Shown one piece after another: positions 24,124 through 40,407 of a stretch of 64,000 bases of DNA. The DNA comes from Maylandia zebra (Eukaryota; Chordata; Actinopteri; Cichliformes; Cichlidae). The stretch spans positions 11,078,547 to 11,142,546 of the forward strand of contig NC_135179.1 in NCBI RefSeq assembly GCF_041146795.1, written 5' to 3'. The first letter of the stretch is position 1; every line of letters begins with the position of its first letter. The notes below the pieces were generated by a model, which saw only the letters and a program-made list of their open reading frames with translations, searched no databases and was not told the origin of the DNA. Made by a program: the position numbers and the translations under genes.

Positions 24124-27100
24124 AGGAGAGCCAGTTTGTTTGGCTAAGTGAGGCAATTTTGGTCTTTAAGTATCTCATGTCACTTCCCCTGAAACAGGGG
24201 CAAGTGATACAAGTGCTCCATTCTTAGCATCACAACACACACAACCACTTGCATGGACACTTACACACATTTCACTCACACTATTCGGGCTCCATTTTGA
24301 CTGGAATATTTGTTCTTGGACATTATTTTCAGACTGTAAATTTGTATTTCAATAATGTTGTTGAAACTACTCTAAGTAGTAAAACAAAAAGCAATTTGTG
24401 ATTTTACAATATGAGGCTTTAGCCCTCTAGAGTTATTTACTTTATGTATGAGCCTCTAATTATTTTTCTTCTGCTACAGTTGGGTCACATACTCTTCTTT
24501 TGTGTGCATGCCCTTGTCTTTCAAAGCCTAATGTAAGCAAATTAAAAGGACTTATGACTGATGTAATTGAAAACAAAGCACTTGATCCCCAAAACAGATT
24601 CACTGACATGCTTAGAAAAAAACCTATAAACCTCAAACATGTGCTCCAGTACATCACTGAAGGAAATGTACGTATGCCTGTCAAATGCAGCATAATTCCT
24701 TAAAGTCCAGTAAGATGTTACCTGATTGGCTCTTCAGGGTGGTCCTCTGATTAACCCGACTAGCTGGGAAGCAGACGGCTTTGATCTATGATTGGAGAGG
24801 TCACTCGCTGAGGTCAGCCAGCGTCCGCAGTGAATCTTAGGAGGCCAGTGATAAAGTTTTTGAGGAGCAGCTTTCCAAAATGAGACGTGACACCTAATTT
24901 CACATAAAAAAGAAAGAAAAAAAGTTAGCAGCATGCATGAGAGTGAACTCATACTGACTTGCATTGAAGTTAACAGCTCACCGCAGTCCTTGACTTAAAA
25001 AATCAGTTTCTTCATGCAATCAGATGTTTTTTGACAAGCTTTAAAATGAACACCCTTTTAAATTAGATGGATGATTGGGTGATATAGTGTGTGTGAAATC
25101 CTTACGTATTGTTATGTTTATGGCAAATACGATATGTGATCAAACTAATGTTTAGTGGAATCACCTGTGCTCCAAACTGCATGATGTATGTTTGCTACAG
25201 TATTCTCACAGCAATGTGTGAAATTATTTGGACAAGTAACTTGTGCTGAGCAACAATATGGCATAATAATGTAGCCATGAACTACATCACCAAAGATTGA
25301 AACCAAAAGCGGAAAAAGTTGATTGCAAGGTTAGTCTGGACTTAGACTGACAATCAGTTGATCACCTACAACAGATCGTTTTATAGCTCTGATTTCCTCT
25401 TGTTTATTTTTGTCTGTTTTATTATGTTTTTAAATCAGCGTTTAGCGAAAACAAGGCATTTGTAGGCCTTTCATTTTTCCTGAACTAATAACAGTACACA
25501 CAAATCAATTAGTTATTATTATTTTCCAACTTGGTAAAATAGCTTTAGGTTGGATATCAGTCTGTAAATTAGTATCACACACTCTCTTAATCTATCCTTT
25601 CTGTGTCGTTGCTTTTTCCTTCCCCACTGCTTCTTTGTCACCGCTGTAACTTTTCATCCCCTCTGTTGAGTCAGAGGAAGATGAACTCTGAGCAGCTGTG
25701 TTACTCCCTGCCTAAGTGAGTTATGGCAAGCTGCTGTCCTCTTGGCTTTTATTGATAATATTACACTGGCTGATGTAAATATGACTCCGCCTCCACCCTC
25801 TGTCATCCTAATGCAAACCTGGAGCTCGCATCTGTGCTTGTGTGTGCGTGTGGAGGTGAATGAATTTAACGTCTGCTCGTCTATAACGCGCGAACGAGTA
25901 AGGAAGTCAGGCCCCAGTTCACTGTGTATTAGTGTTTGTGTACAAGTGTTTGTGTGAGTGTGTGTGTCGCAATCGCTTCCTGACCCCAGGACACTCCTTC
26001 CCCAGGTAGAAGCACAACGTCAGGCTTCATGCAGTTTGCCGGAAATATCGAGCTGAGACTCGACATGATAAACAGCACAGAGCATTGAGCTGGCTAAAAG
26101 AATATCCTGCCTTCATGCGTGTATATATTTTTTATCTGTCCATGCTGGGCTGCTGTGACTTCCCGCTGTGCTGTAAATAATATGTCTTTTCACAGGTGGA
26201 TGTCTCCATGCGATGCACACTCGGGAACAGGACTGGATTTTACTGCCACATGTGATTTTATAGCTGTCATTTCTCTTGATTCCTTTTTTTTTTTTGCTTG
26301 AATTAGACATTCATCATTGTTGCTCTAGAAAAACAAATGTGAAAATGATCAAAGTGCACTAAAACACAACTGCAAGAAAAGACGCACACGTTTGAGACAC
26401 CAGCTGCATGGCATGCACTCATTAGGTTTTTGCTGCCCTGACCTCAAGGTGTAAATTCTACATTAATGCCTCGTCTATTAGTTAAACCAAACTCTGAAGG
26501 ACACACACAACACAGGCAGACACACACATCCTTTACATCCACGCACACACACCAGTACACATATCACACATACACGTGCATATTCAGAAAAGCACACGGA
26601 GAGCCGTGCAGCAGCTGTCCACCACCCACACACTCCAACCATGCCACCGCCTCTCCACACACACACCAACACAATCAAGCCCACTGTAGCACATTCACTG
26701 CATTCTACCATTCCTCTTACACAGACAGGCAGGAAGCAAATGTGTCATTTATTAGAGCCTGTTTCCAATCTGTGCTGATGATGAATATCTCCGATCTCCC
26801 CATGCTGCTCCTGAATATTCTGAGACAAAGGCCTCTTATGAAATTATACTGTCATTAGGATGACTGCTCTGATTAGATATTGAGACTGGATTAGCCATCT
26901 GCTTGGCTCTTTGGCAGAGGAATGATTTGATCTGAAATAATTACCATTTATTCCTTCATGAGAACACACAGAAGGTTTTAGTTTCAAAACACGATAGGCC
27001 ATGTTTATCTTGAGCGGCAAAGAATTTCCTTATGTGGAGGAATTCTTTAAAATGGGGTCCTGTGCTGTTTATATATCCTGTTTAAACTTTAACTGGATTT

Positions 27101-29469
27101 TTAAGGTGAATGTAAAAGGCGCACTTTCAACTACTTCTCAGATCTTAATTATTTAGAGATATTTTTATGATTTTCACAAAAATATTTAGCCTGCCATACA
27201 TATTAAGGAAACGAGACAGCCCACTATTTTGAACCCGCATAACCAAGTTTAAATTTTAGATTTTTAATACCTCTTACAGTAAAAGCTTGTTTCCGTACGA
27301 CAGGCAGCATTAAGGAATGGAGATTGTTGAGGGCAGTGTGCTGGTATCAGTAGTTGCCACTGTGGAATGGACATATATAGCAATTTATCACTTGTCTCTC
27401 AGCACATGCGTGGGTGGCCCCGCAGCGGGTATTATTGCAATTTAGGAGCAATTGACAGTAATCCCCCTCTTGCTTATGTGAAAGCTCATCATCCCTTCAC
27501 CGTCCAGCAGCCACATCTTCACTAGAACGGACCTCCAGAGCTGATATACGTCGTAGCTCGTGTTCTGTATCATTATCTGCTCGTCTCGCTCTTTATCGGG
27601 GTGGTCTGTAGAGGCACATCAGAGAATAATACACTCGATGAAAAAAACGTGCAGATCCACTAATGGCAACTTAGTCGTACGTGTACTTAAGTCATGAGCT
27701 CTACTGTATTGACTAATATATGGAAACCATTAGTAATAAGAATAAGCAACCTGATCATGAAATCCTAAATAGCTTCACAGTAGGTTGGTGTATAGCAAAC
27801 TCAAATACAGTAATGGCCTCTTTTCTCCTCTGAGCTACGGAAGAATTTACCTAAAGTTTGATTTTGGGGCAAATCTAAACATACTGCAGTGGCTTATGGT
27901 GGCGAAAAGAGTTGACCCACAAAATAAACTCTCAGTTCAGCGGGCAGTTCCCTCACCTCCGAGAAATCACTAAAGAACAAGATACTTAAATAAGTTTTGT
28001 GTGAGTGGCAGTTGGAGTCAGATTCAGTTAGCGAGTAGTGAGCGTCTGAGTGAACTCAGCCTGCTGCTCGGCCGCCGCGCTGTATTTACTGCTTTGTTGT
28101 TTTTTCATCCAGGAAGTATGAGGTGTGGCTACTATATAGAAATCAGGGTGAGAAGGTCACAGTGACATTGGCCTCAAAACACAGAACAGGAAGAACAGGA
28201 AGATCTTCATCTAGCCGTAATTTTGCTAAGGCTGCAGATAATACAGGGAATGTAAAACTGTATGTTTAGAAATATATATTTGCAAATGAACATTTAAGTC
28301 GAAAGATTATGTAAAGAAATGGCTTAAATCTGATCTAGTCCCACACAGCTATAGCCCCTAAACACAGTACAATATTCTAAGACTGTGATTTTTGAAGAAT
28401 TGCAAATGCCATTAAAAACATCTTTAGCAGATTGTAGACTTAAAGGAGCTGAAAAGTTTATGGTCCAGAGAAAAAATACATATGAAGATCATTCAGAATA
28501 TAAGTCTTTGCTTTTAGTACCTATATTGTATGCACCGATTCAAGAGACATTTTTGAACTGAGAAATCTAATAATGTTACAGCTGTGCAAATCCAGATTTA
28601 ATTTGAACTAAAGTTTTAGAAAGTAAGACGTCGAATTAGGGGCATAAACAGGAACACTAAGCAATATTGTGTAATGATGTATGAGGCAGTTCCTCAGCTT
28701 AGGCCCCATCTTTTCTTTTCTTTCTTTTTTTTTTGAATAGCTGCGGTTTCCATATGCTCCGATTGAGTATAATTGTTAGTTTCCTGGACGAAGGTTTGCA
28801 GGCATTTAATGTACCCCGCAGGCAGGATTAAAAAGCTATCACGAAATCTAATGCTTCCATATAAAAACAAATGAGTGGCACACTGTGCACACTTCTATTT
28901 ACAAAGTAAACACTTGCCTTCATCTCCACAATATCTCATGTTATCCTCAATAGTGAGCAGAATGCAACAAAAGGTTTGATGGATGGCTTGAATCATAGTC
29001 GGAGAAGTCATTTAGATGATGACAGTAGACACATTTAATGGGCTCTTTTGAAGGATTCAGATTTACTGAATGCATGAAAAAAAGATAAAAAACTACACTG
29101 CAAAGACAAGGCAACAGCACCACAATGTTATCCAAAGGATACGCTTCTCTTTCTGGGGTGATCTGACCAGTGATGACACCATGAATAAGTCCCCAAATGA
29201 GGTTTGTGTTTTGTGAAAACAACAACCAGATGTCTGAGAGAATTTATCTTTCTTTGTGCATGTTTGCATTCTTATTATCATTATCCATGGTTACAGCATT
29301 GCTCTTGGGAATGTTGTTATGGTTATTTAGTACATCACTTTGGTTCAAAATGAAATATCTCAGTCACTGAATTGCCAACTTTTTTTCATTTGTTACAGCT
29401 ATCCATGGTGTCGAGAAGGTGAAACTGACTTGACTTTAGGTATTTCTCTGTCTGTCTCTTACAGATTTG

Positions 29470-29640
29470 GTATGTAGAGATAAAAGTCTCAAGGTATACT
29501 GGATAGATTTCCATGAAACTTGGCAGATTTACTGTGCCCAGAGGATAAGTCCTATTGACTTTGCTTATCTTTCGAATCTTTAGAAGGAAATGAACAGGTG
29601 TGGCTAAGGACCTTAAAAATAGCCCCATTCATTTTAGGTA
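29470..29640. repeat. Dispersed teleost repeat fragment
   Basis: The block TTTCCATGAAACTTGGCAGA followed by TGTGCCCAGAGGATAAGTCC and TTGACTTT resembles a very common fish repeat, remembered as 'ccatgaaatttgg ... gaggatgaatcc ... gactttgg'. The family name is unknown to me. It is diverged and non-coding. Confidence 0.5.
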
Positions 29641-31740
29641 ACCCAGCACTTGTGTTTTTTGTGACTTATTTGAAATCTCAATGAAATTAAGTACTTTTTG
29701 AAATGAAATTTATCCTCAAGTTGTGCATTTCCCACAACAAATGTTAAAATACGAACTGTGAAAATTATGGGCTATTGAGTGGCACCAGATTGTATACGAT
29801 TATTAGCATTAATCCTACTAAACAAGACAATGATGGATTTGCTTCTTCGAGAATGTTGCAATGCTGGCATTAGCATTTAGTATCTAAGCGCAAATGCAAC
29901 TGAGGTTTGTAGAAAAAATAAAATAAGTAAACTTTTCAAGCCAGTGTATCAGAACACAGTTAAACAAAGCACCAATCACATTAAAAAGTCATTGTCTGTC
30001 ATCTCCATGCAATAAAATACACAGTGTGGCGTGATATAACAAGACATTTCTCTCTGGTACAGTATCAGTACAACCACTGACTCTATCATGGAAGTATTTA
30101 CTGCCCATATGGCCAGTGACATGGGGTCAGGCCTTGTGTTTCAACTAAAACCACGAAGTGCTGTAAAAAACCCTACATACAGGAATGGATACAAATTCAA
30201 GCATTAGCACATTGCTAATTACTCCAGTTGCTTTTAATAAATTCTTTCCTGACATACGAGTTCCAGCACTGTAAAAAAAGGAAGAATGTTGCATGAGGAA
30301 AAAACATTAAGGAAATTCTGCAGACTTTCGCCATAAGTAGAAAGCTTAAATACAATTGTAAGAACTCAAAGATTCACACAGGAATCTTACAGTCTCCCAG
30401 GTTCAACCCAAAGAGAAAACTCAGTTTATGAATTCACATATTTTCTTGAACAAAAATAGAAACCTGGCCATCCAAGCTATCTTTACTGAAAGACTTAACA
30501 AGCAGACAGGACTGTAAAACCTGCAGAGAGCTATAGAGATTTCTGTGGGTAATTTGAAATGTTGTTTTGTGTGTTACTGCTTCCAGTTTCCAAAATAAGC
30601 TCTGACCTTATTCACACTGAAATAACATTTGTGGTATCACATTCAAGTCCCCTTTATATTTATTTTAGGGGTGGAGCAAAATCTTCCCTCCTATTTCTTG
30701 GCAAAAGAGGTATTTGTGTTCTGCTGCAAATATTACATGATCAGAAGCATTTGGTTATCATGATCCAATTATACCGCCCAGCATTCTGTCTACTTTGATG
30801 CAGAGCAGACCAAAGTTTATCTGATCCTACATATTGGTCCCATGGTGGTTTCTTAGTTGCTTGGTGTAACAAAATACTGCAAAGGAGCGAGTTAATTTCT
30901 TGCTAGGTTTGCAATTTATTGTTAACAACCAGCATCACAAGATGCACCAACTATGCATGAAAGTTCATATCAACTGTAGGTTTTAAGATTAAACAAAAAG
31001 TTTACTCTAAAAAGGCTTTTTTATTAGTCTTATCCAATGTAGGCAAAATAAAAACAAGAAAAGAAATAAAATCCTTACTTCATAGTAATGCCTTTAAAAG
31101 ACGAGGCTGCATACTTTGCCCTATTTTCCAAATTATGTATGATGATAACTATTAGTTCCACACAGGAGCGTGTTTGCAGTCATTTAAAACAAGCCCACAG
31201 CGCTGATATAAATCAGTGTATGTATGAAGCTGGTATACCTGCATGTCTGCACACTGCCAGTTTGACAAGAAACAGATCTGAGGGGATTTCACCATAAAGG
31301 CAGGGAACCATGAAATATCTGAGAAGTGCTGGAACCGCTCTCCTCTCCAAATTATAGCCAAATACAGTCTTATTGGTTGAGGGGAAAAGCCTTGGCAGTG
31401 CATAAAGAGCTCAGTGTGTGGCTGAAGTGACCATGCAACTCCTGAAAATAAACAGGAATCAAATGGAGTGATTGATCGAATAAATTACTTTCAGCAGCAA
31501 CCAACTCTCTTTCTCTCACACACAGACACACACAAAACAGATGCATATATACAAACTCTGTTAACCAGCTTTGCAGAAAAACACACACTTGTAGCGATTT
31601 GCTCCAGTATTCAGACCAGCTCCAGTTTTGGTATAGGCATGTTACAGAGCAGTGTGGTGGTGGTGAGGGGACAGTGGGGTGTTAGGTGATTAATATGGTA
31701 CATCAAACTGTATGAGGCACAGAATGATTTTAATTGTAGG

Positions 31741-31742
<2 letters not shown>

Positions 31743-31772
<30 letters not shown>

Positions 31773-31843
31773 GTTTTGTTTTGTTTTGTTTTGTTTTGTT
31801 TTGTTTTGTTTTGTTTTGTTTTGTTTTGTTTTGTTTTGTTTTT
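31743..31843. repeat. (TTTTG)n pentanucleotide array, about 20 copies
   Basis: A perfect TTTTG array of about 100 bp is visible, ending in TTTTTCACG. Near-perfect identity between units implies recent expansion. Confidence 0.97.
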
Positions 31844-33418
31844 CACGAACTATCTTGGTCGAGTACGACCTCTTGATTATTTTATGTGAGATCCAGGAAG
31901 GTAATCAATTGACAATATGGCAGACTTGTTGAATACTCAAAGCATTTTTTAGCCCATGGTTGATTACAATAATACCTTGATGTCTCAAAAGCTTTTACAA
32001 CCTAAACAAAGCAAAATAATTAAGACCGAATCTTTTGCTTTTAGTTAACATTTATAGTTATTTATACTGCTGTCATAATAAATTCATAGAGGCCTACTAT
32101 AGCTTGCGCTTCAAGTAAAAAAAGAAGGTGCTTGAGAAAATCTTTCCTATCTGATTTTGTTTATGCTGCTATGTGTGTGTGCACTCTGTGATGAATATCA
32201 ACTGAAGGTGATGCTTGACTCACCTTTTAACTGCCATTTAAATTGCCAGGCCCGTATAGTGCAGGGAGGGCCTGAAATGTAAACCGTCCAATCTGATGAA
32301 CCTGCCAACCGGTCAGAGCCTTTCATGAGATGAACACAGGAACCCCACACAAGCAAATTCACCCACCCCTCTCTGCCCCGCCCCTCAATGACGACCCCCT
32401 CCTTGTTGCTTGCATGTGTGGTTTAGTGAAATCTCCTCCTTGTGCTATAGGATAGCCCTAGCCTCTAGGGTAACAAGATAGATGTAAACAACCAATTATT
32501 GGATAGGCCCTCATTCACATCCCCTTAACCAGTATAGACACAGAGGTTCTGGCTTTAATAATTTATTTCCCTCTATCTAACATTTGGATGTCTTTCCCAA
32601 AAAACTGATACTTATCAAGCTTGTGTTGTGCTTGTCTCAGGTCAGTGTATTCAGCAGCAGTCTTACCCAATCCAAGCCACATCCTATTCCTGTATACGTT
32701 AACACAGTCTATACAACACACGCACACACACACATGCATACATCTTGCAATAATCAGCTCAATTAGAGGAGGTCGTGGTGGAGAGTGGCTGAGGTGAGCA
32801 GTGGGAGGCTGTGAAAATAGGGGGTTGGCTATTAGGAGAAACATGATCTCTATTCATCAGCAGCTGTAATAATTACCATTTCAGAAACAGATCCTTCTGA
32901 TCAAACTGATCCCTGGAAACAAGTGGTTTACAAACACTGTCAAGAGCCAGACATTGGACCCCTGTCACTGCCAATATATAGACACAGATCTGACCTGGCC
33001 AATCCCACTGCGATGAAGATACTTTGTATATGCAGTCATATTGTCAGTGCTTGTTTAACTCTACTCTGATTTGGCTATGGACATTTCTAATCGTTAACCT
33101 ATCAAATGCACAGTGAATAAGATGTAACAGGCATTTTCAAAAATAACAAATATCAGTGTGAGCAGGAGCATGTCAAAAACACAAGTGGGACAGTTAGATT
33201 ATCTGAAAGAATTTTATGTCAAAGATCTGATACCATGTAAACTTATTTTGACAGAGATGGGAAATTAGACTGAATACCTGTAAGAAGGTATGATCATATG
33301 AGAGTAACACAAAGACTTATGATGAACTGAACTGAACAGGTGCTCACATGTAGCCTCAGACCTTATTCTCGTTAAATCTTCAGTGCTGAAGTTTAAGCTG
33401 AGATCAAGACATTTGAGC

Positions 33419-33442
33419 AAAAAAAAAAAAAAAAAAAAAAAA
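33419..33442. repeat. 24-base poly-A run
   Basis: An uninterrupted run of 24 A residues is followed by GCGAGAGAAAGAG. It might be the tail of an old retroposon in + orientation, but no body was recognised upstream. Confidence 0.8.
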
Positions 33443-33852
33443 GCGAGAGAAAGAGAAAATAAAAAGAGTTCAATAGGGAGCATCATCAGTCTGTAAGGAC
33501 AAGCGAACAAATTATTTAGCCTCATCACAAATATTTGAGTGTACAGAGTAACTTCTATGGATTGCTGCCGGTGTAATCGCAGCAGCACATTCGCCACTGG
33601 GAGAACCTCGATCATCAAACTCGATTACGGGGCATTTGGGTGTTTGCGTTAGATGAGTTGAGATGATAAGCTTTATCTGAAATCGGTTTAAAATTTCATA
33701 TCAGTCAAATTTTGTTTACAGGCCTCACAATGATTTTTATTAATAGTCTGAATTAAAAGTGCAAGCGCAGGGTGAAGTTAAAATATATATATAAATATAA
33801 TTATAATTTAAATATAATATATGTAAACTATTATTATTATTATTATTATTAT

Positions 33853-33949
33853 CGGTGCTGTGCTTTTGGAAACCGAATTTCCCAGAGGAACCCACCCGAG
33901 GGATTAATAAAGTTTTATCTTATCTTATCGTATCTTATCTTATCTTATC

Positions 33950-33950
<1 letters not shown>
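33853..33950 (+). repeat. LINE 3'-end fragment with (TATCT)n-like tail
   Basis: AATTTCCCAGAGGAACCC and then GGGATTAATAAAGT match the typical 3' end of fish L2/Rex1-type LINEs ('aatttcccc...gggatcaataaagt'). This is followed directly by an imperfect TCTTA/TATCT array. Only the last 60-65 bp of the element are present, consistent with strong 5' truncation. Confidence 0.7.

Positions 33951-34025
<75 letters not shown>
33951..34025. repeat. (ATT)n microsatellite, about 25 copies
   Basis: A perfect ATT trinucleotide run directly follows the LINE tail. A shorter (TTA)n run lies just before that tail at about 33829-33852. Confidence 0.97.
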
Positions 34026-34026
<1 letters not shown>

Positions 34027-34548
34027 AGTTTAAATTGCCCTTTTAATTTTCTCACTATCCAGGCGAGCCAGGTCGGTGCCGGTCCCCTGACGATTACCGT
34101 CAGTCAGCCTAATGCCGTAATACTCTGAGAACTGGGCTTCAGGCGAAACCAAAGTCAATTTATTAAACTGAGGGAGGACACAGGGCGGAAACAGGAATGA
34201 GGTTTCTCTTACAGGAGCCTTCGTCTGTGGTGATGAACCAATTTCACAATTACACTATTAATTTAATAATTTATTAATTTAATTTAAAAAAAAAGAGAAA
34301 ATAACAGAAAAACAGCAGCGACTGCGATGCCTCACTGCCTTAGCGAGAAATATTGACAATGGATTGGATGGATGGTGGACTGTGGATTGGGTAACTTACT
34401 TAAATGATTTCGACCGACAATACCATTTTAATTTTACATGCCTGCGATTTAAGGTAGCTGCTGTAATTTATTTGCAACCTTTCCAAAATTCTAAAATTCA
34501 AGTAAGCCTATGACGAAACTGCTCCTATTAAATCATATTAACAACAAC

Positions 34549-34549
<1 letters not shown>

Positions 34550-34612
<63 letters not shown>
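34550..34612. repeat. (TAA)n microsatellite, about 21 copies
   Basis: A perfect TAA trinucleotide run. It is the reverse complement of the (ATT)n run about 600 bp upstream, so the two could pair as an inverted repeat. Confidence 0.97.
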
Positions 34613-34671
34613 CTCTCCGAGCTTTTTAGTTCTACACTGATAATATATGATGAGGACATGAGGATGATGAT

Positions 34672-34672
<1 letters not shown>

Positions 34673-34721
<49 letters not shown>
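34673..34721. repeat. (GT)n microsatellite
   Basis: A GT dinucleotide run of about 49 bp is visible, preceded by GATGATGATG. Confidence 0.95.
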
Positions 34722-38923
<4,202 letters not shown>

Positions 38924-39480
38924 AAGCCGTCACTGAATGGAGCGCCATTTTTTGGGGAAAATAATTTACGAGGTGGTGTGAGTTAAGCTTCAAGCACTTG
39001 CGGCACGGTGCAAGGTAGACAGACTGGAACACTGCGAAAACAGCCACCGTAACAAATCATTTAGTCTCATATTCAACCTTTAAAATCTTTTTCAACAAGT
39101 GGAGAGAGGAAAACCTGCCAGTGAGCGCAACACCTCCTCTTATCCCCAAACTGAACGAGCCCTTGTTTCGGGGATTTTCTAGAATCAAGAGTTCAGAGCA
39201 GAGCACTTAAGAACTTTCCAAATATACTTAAACAGGACCCTACCGAACTTTCCCCCCCCGTTAATTCGCTTGAGGAAAATATAATTTGGAAAAAGTAAGT
39301 AAAAGTAGTAGTTTTTTGAGATGGCTTGTTTTGCTGCAGGGCTGGGGATAAAAAATTGATAAAAAGAAAGAACAGAAGAAAAGAAGGAAGAAAGAAAGAA
39401 AACTTTACCGGAATGTAAAAACGTAATATGTTATATTGTTGAAAACAATAACAATAAAGTGTCTTAATTCTTGTTACTAT
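38924..39480 (+). other. six2 3' UTR (putative) with polyadenylation signal
   Basis: Non-coding sequence follows the TAA stop. The first canonical AATAAA is at 39453-39458, followed by a T/G-containing stretch suitable for cleavage. That would give a 3' UTR of roughly 550 bp. A second AATAAA-like site adjoins the poly-A run near 39835-39854. Actual 3' ends need RNA evidence. Confidence 0.5.
39453..39458 (+). terminator. Candidate polyadenylation signal of six2 (AATAAA)
   Basis: The canonical hexamer lies 530 bp past the six2 stop codon and is followed by TGTCTTAATTCTTG. It is the first such hexamer downstream. Confidence 0.5.
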
Positions 39481-39609
39481 TAGCCTACAGTTGTTATTTT
39501 AGGGGTTTAGATTAACCTTTATCACCAGACTCTATGGGCACAAAGTTACGTGTACCCATCGCCTTTCTGTTTACATGGGGTTTTTAAAGAGAGCCATAAA
39601 CGGTTATTT

Positions 39610-39640
39610 TTGTTTGTTTGTTTGTTTGTTTGTTTGTTTG
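39610..39640. repeat. (TGTT)n microsatellite
   Basis: A short perfect tetranucleotide run of about seven copies is visible, 150 bp past the six2 polyadenylation signal. Confidence 0.9.
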
Positions 39641-40300
39641 TCTGGGGGAGGGTGGGCTGATGGAGTATGCCAGTTAAACGTGTCTCATAGGGGCTGTGAT
39701 AAGATAAAATATTCTAACCCCTTGATATTATTGTTATAATTATTTGCATTTTAATTTGGGGAGAGACTGCATGTAAACTCTGCGATAAATGATGAAACAT
39801 AAAACGATTCACCTATAGTTTCATATACCCTTTACAATAAAAAAAAAAAAAAAAGAAACACGTGGAATAAAGTCGAGAATTTCTTTGATTCTGAATGATT
39901 CTTGACATTTTCTTGGCATTTTTTTTTTGTCTCTTACGGGTCACCTCCTTATAATATTATAAAACCATATAAGCTGGAGGACAAAATATATAAAACGTAT
40001 TTTAGAGAATCTGCACGTAAACGTCGATATTTACAGTGTTACAGAAATATTGCTTGAACGATAGTATTTAGGATTTATGATCATTTGTAGTTTCAGTTGA
40101 GGATACTTAGATATTTTTCCCTTCAGCTCATTTATGTAATTTTAAATGCAGAACAACGCACAAACCATGTATTCAGCCTTATTTCCTCAGGCTTTTTAAA
40201 TGTGCTCTGAGCCACCACTTCCCAACGTTAGGAAAATACATGATCAGATATTACTGAAAATCAAAAGCTGTTAGCCTCTGACACATATATCTCCTGCAAG

Positions 40301-40407
<107 letters not shown>

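Larger units (their letters stand above)
29641..33852. other. Gene-free interval upstream of six2
   Basis: No gene is supported. It contains the (TTTTG)n array at 31743-31843 and a poly-A run at 33419-33442. The segment at about 32200-32360 is repeat-free with moderate GC content and could be a conserved element (inference). Confidence 0.5.

Noticed and set aside
31743..31843. Tandem repeats as a CRISPR array
   Set aside because: These are pure microsatellites without unique spacers, in an animal genome.
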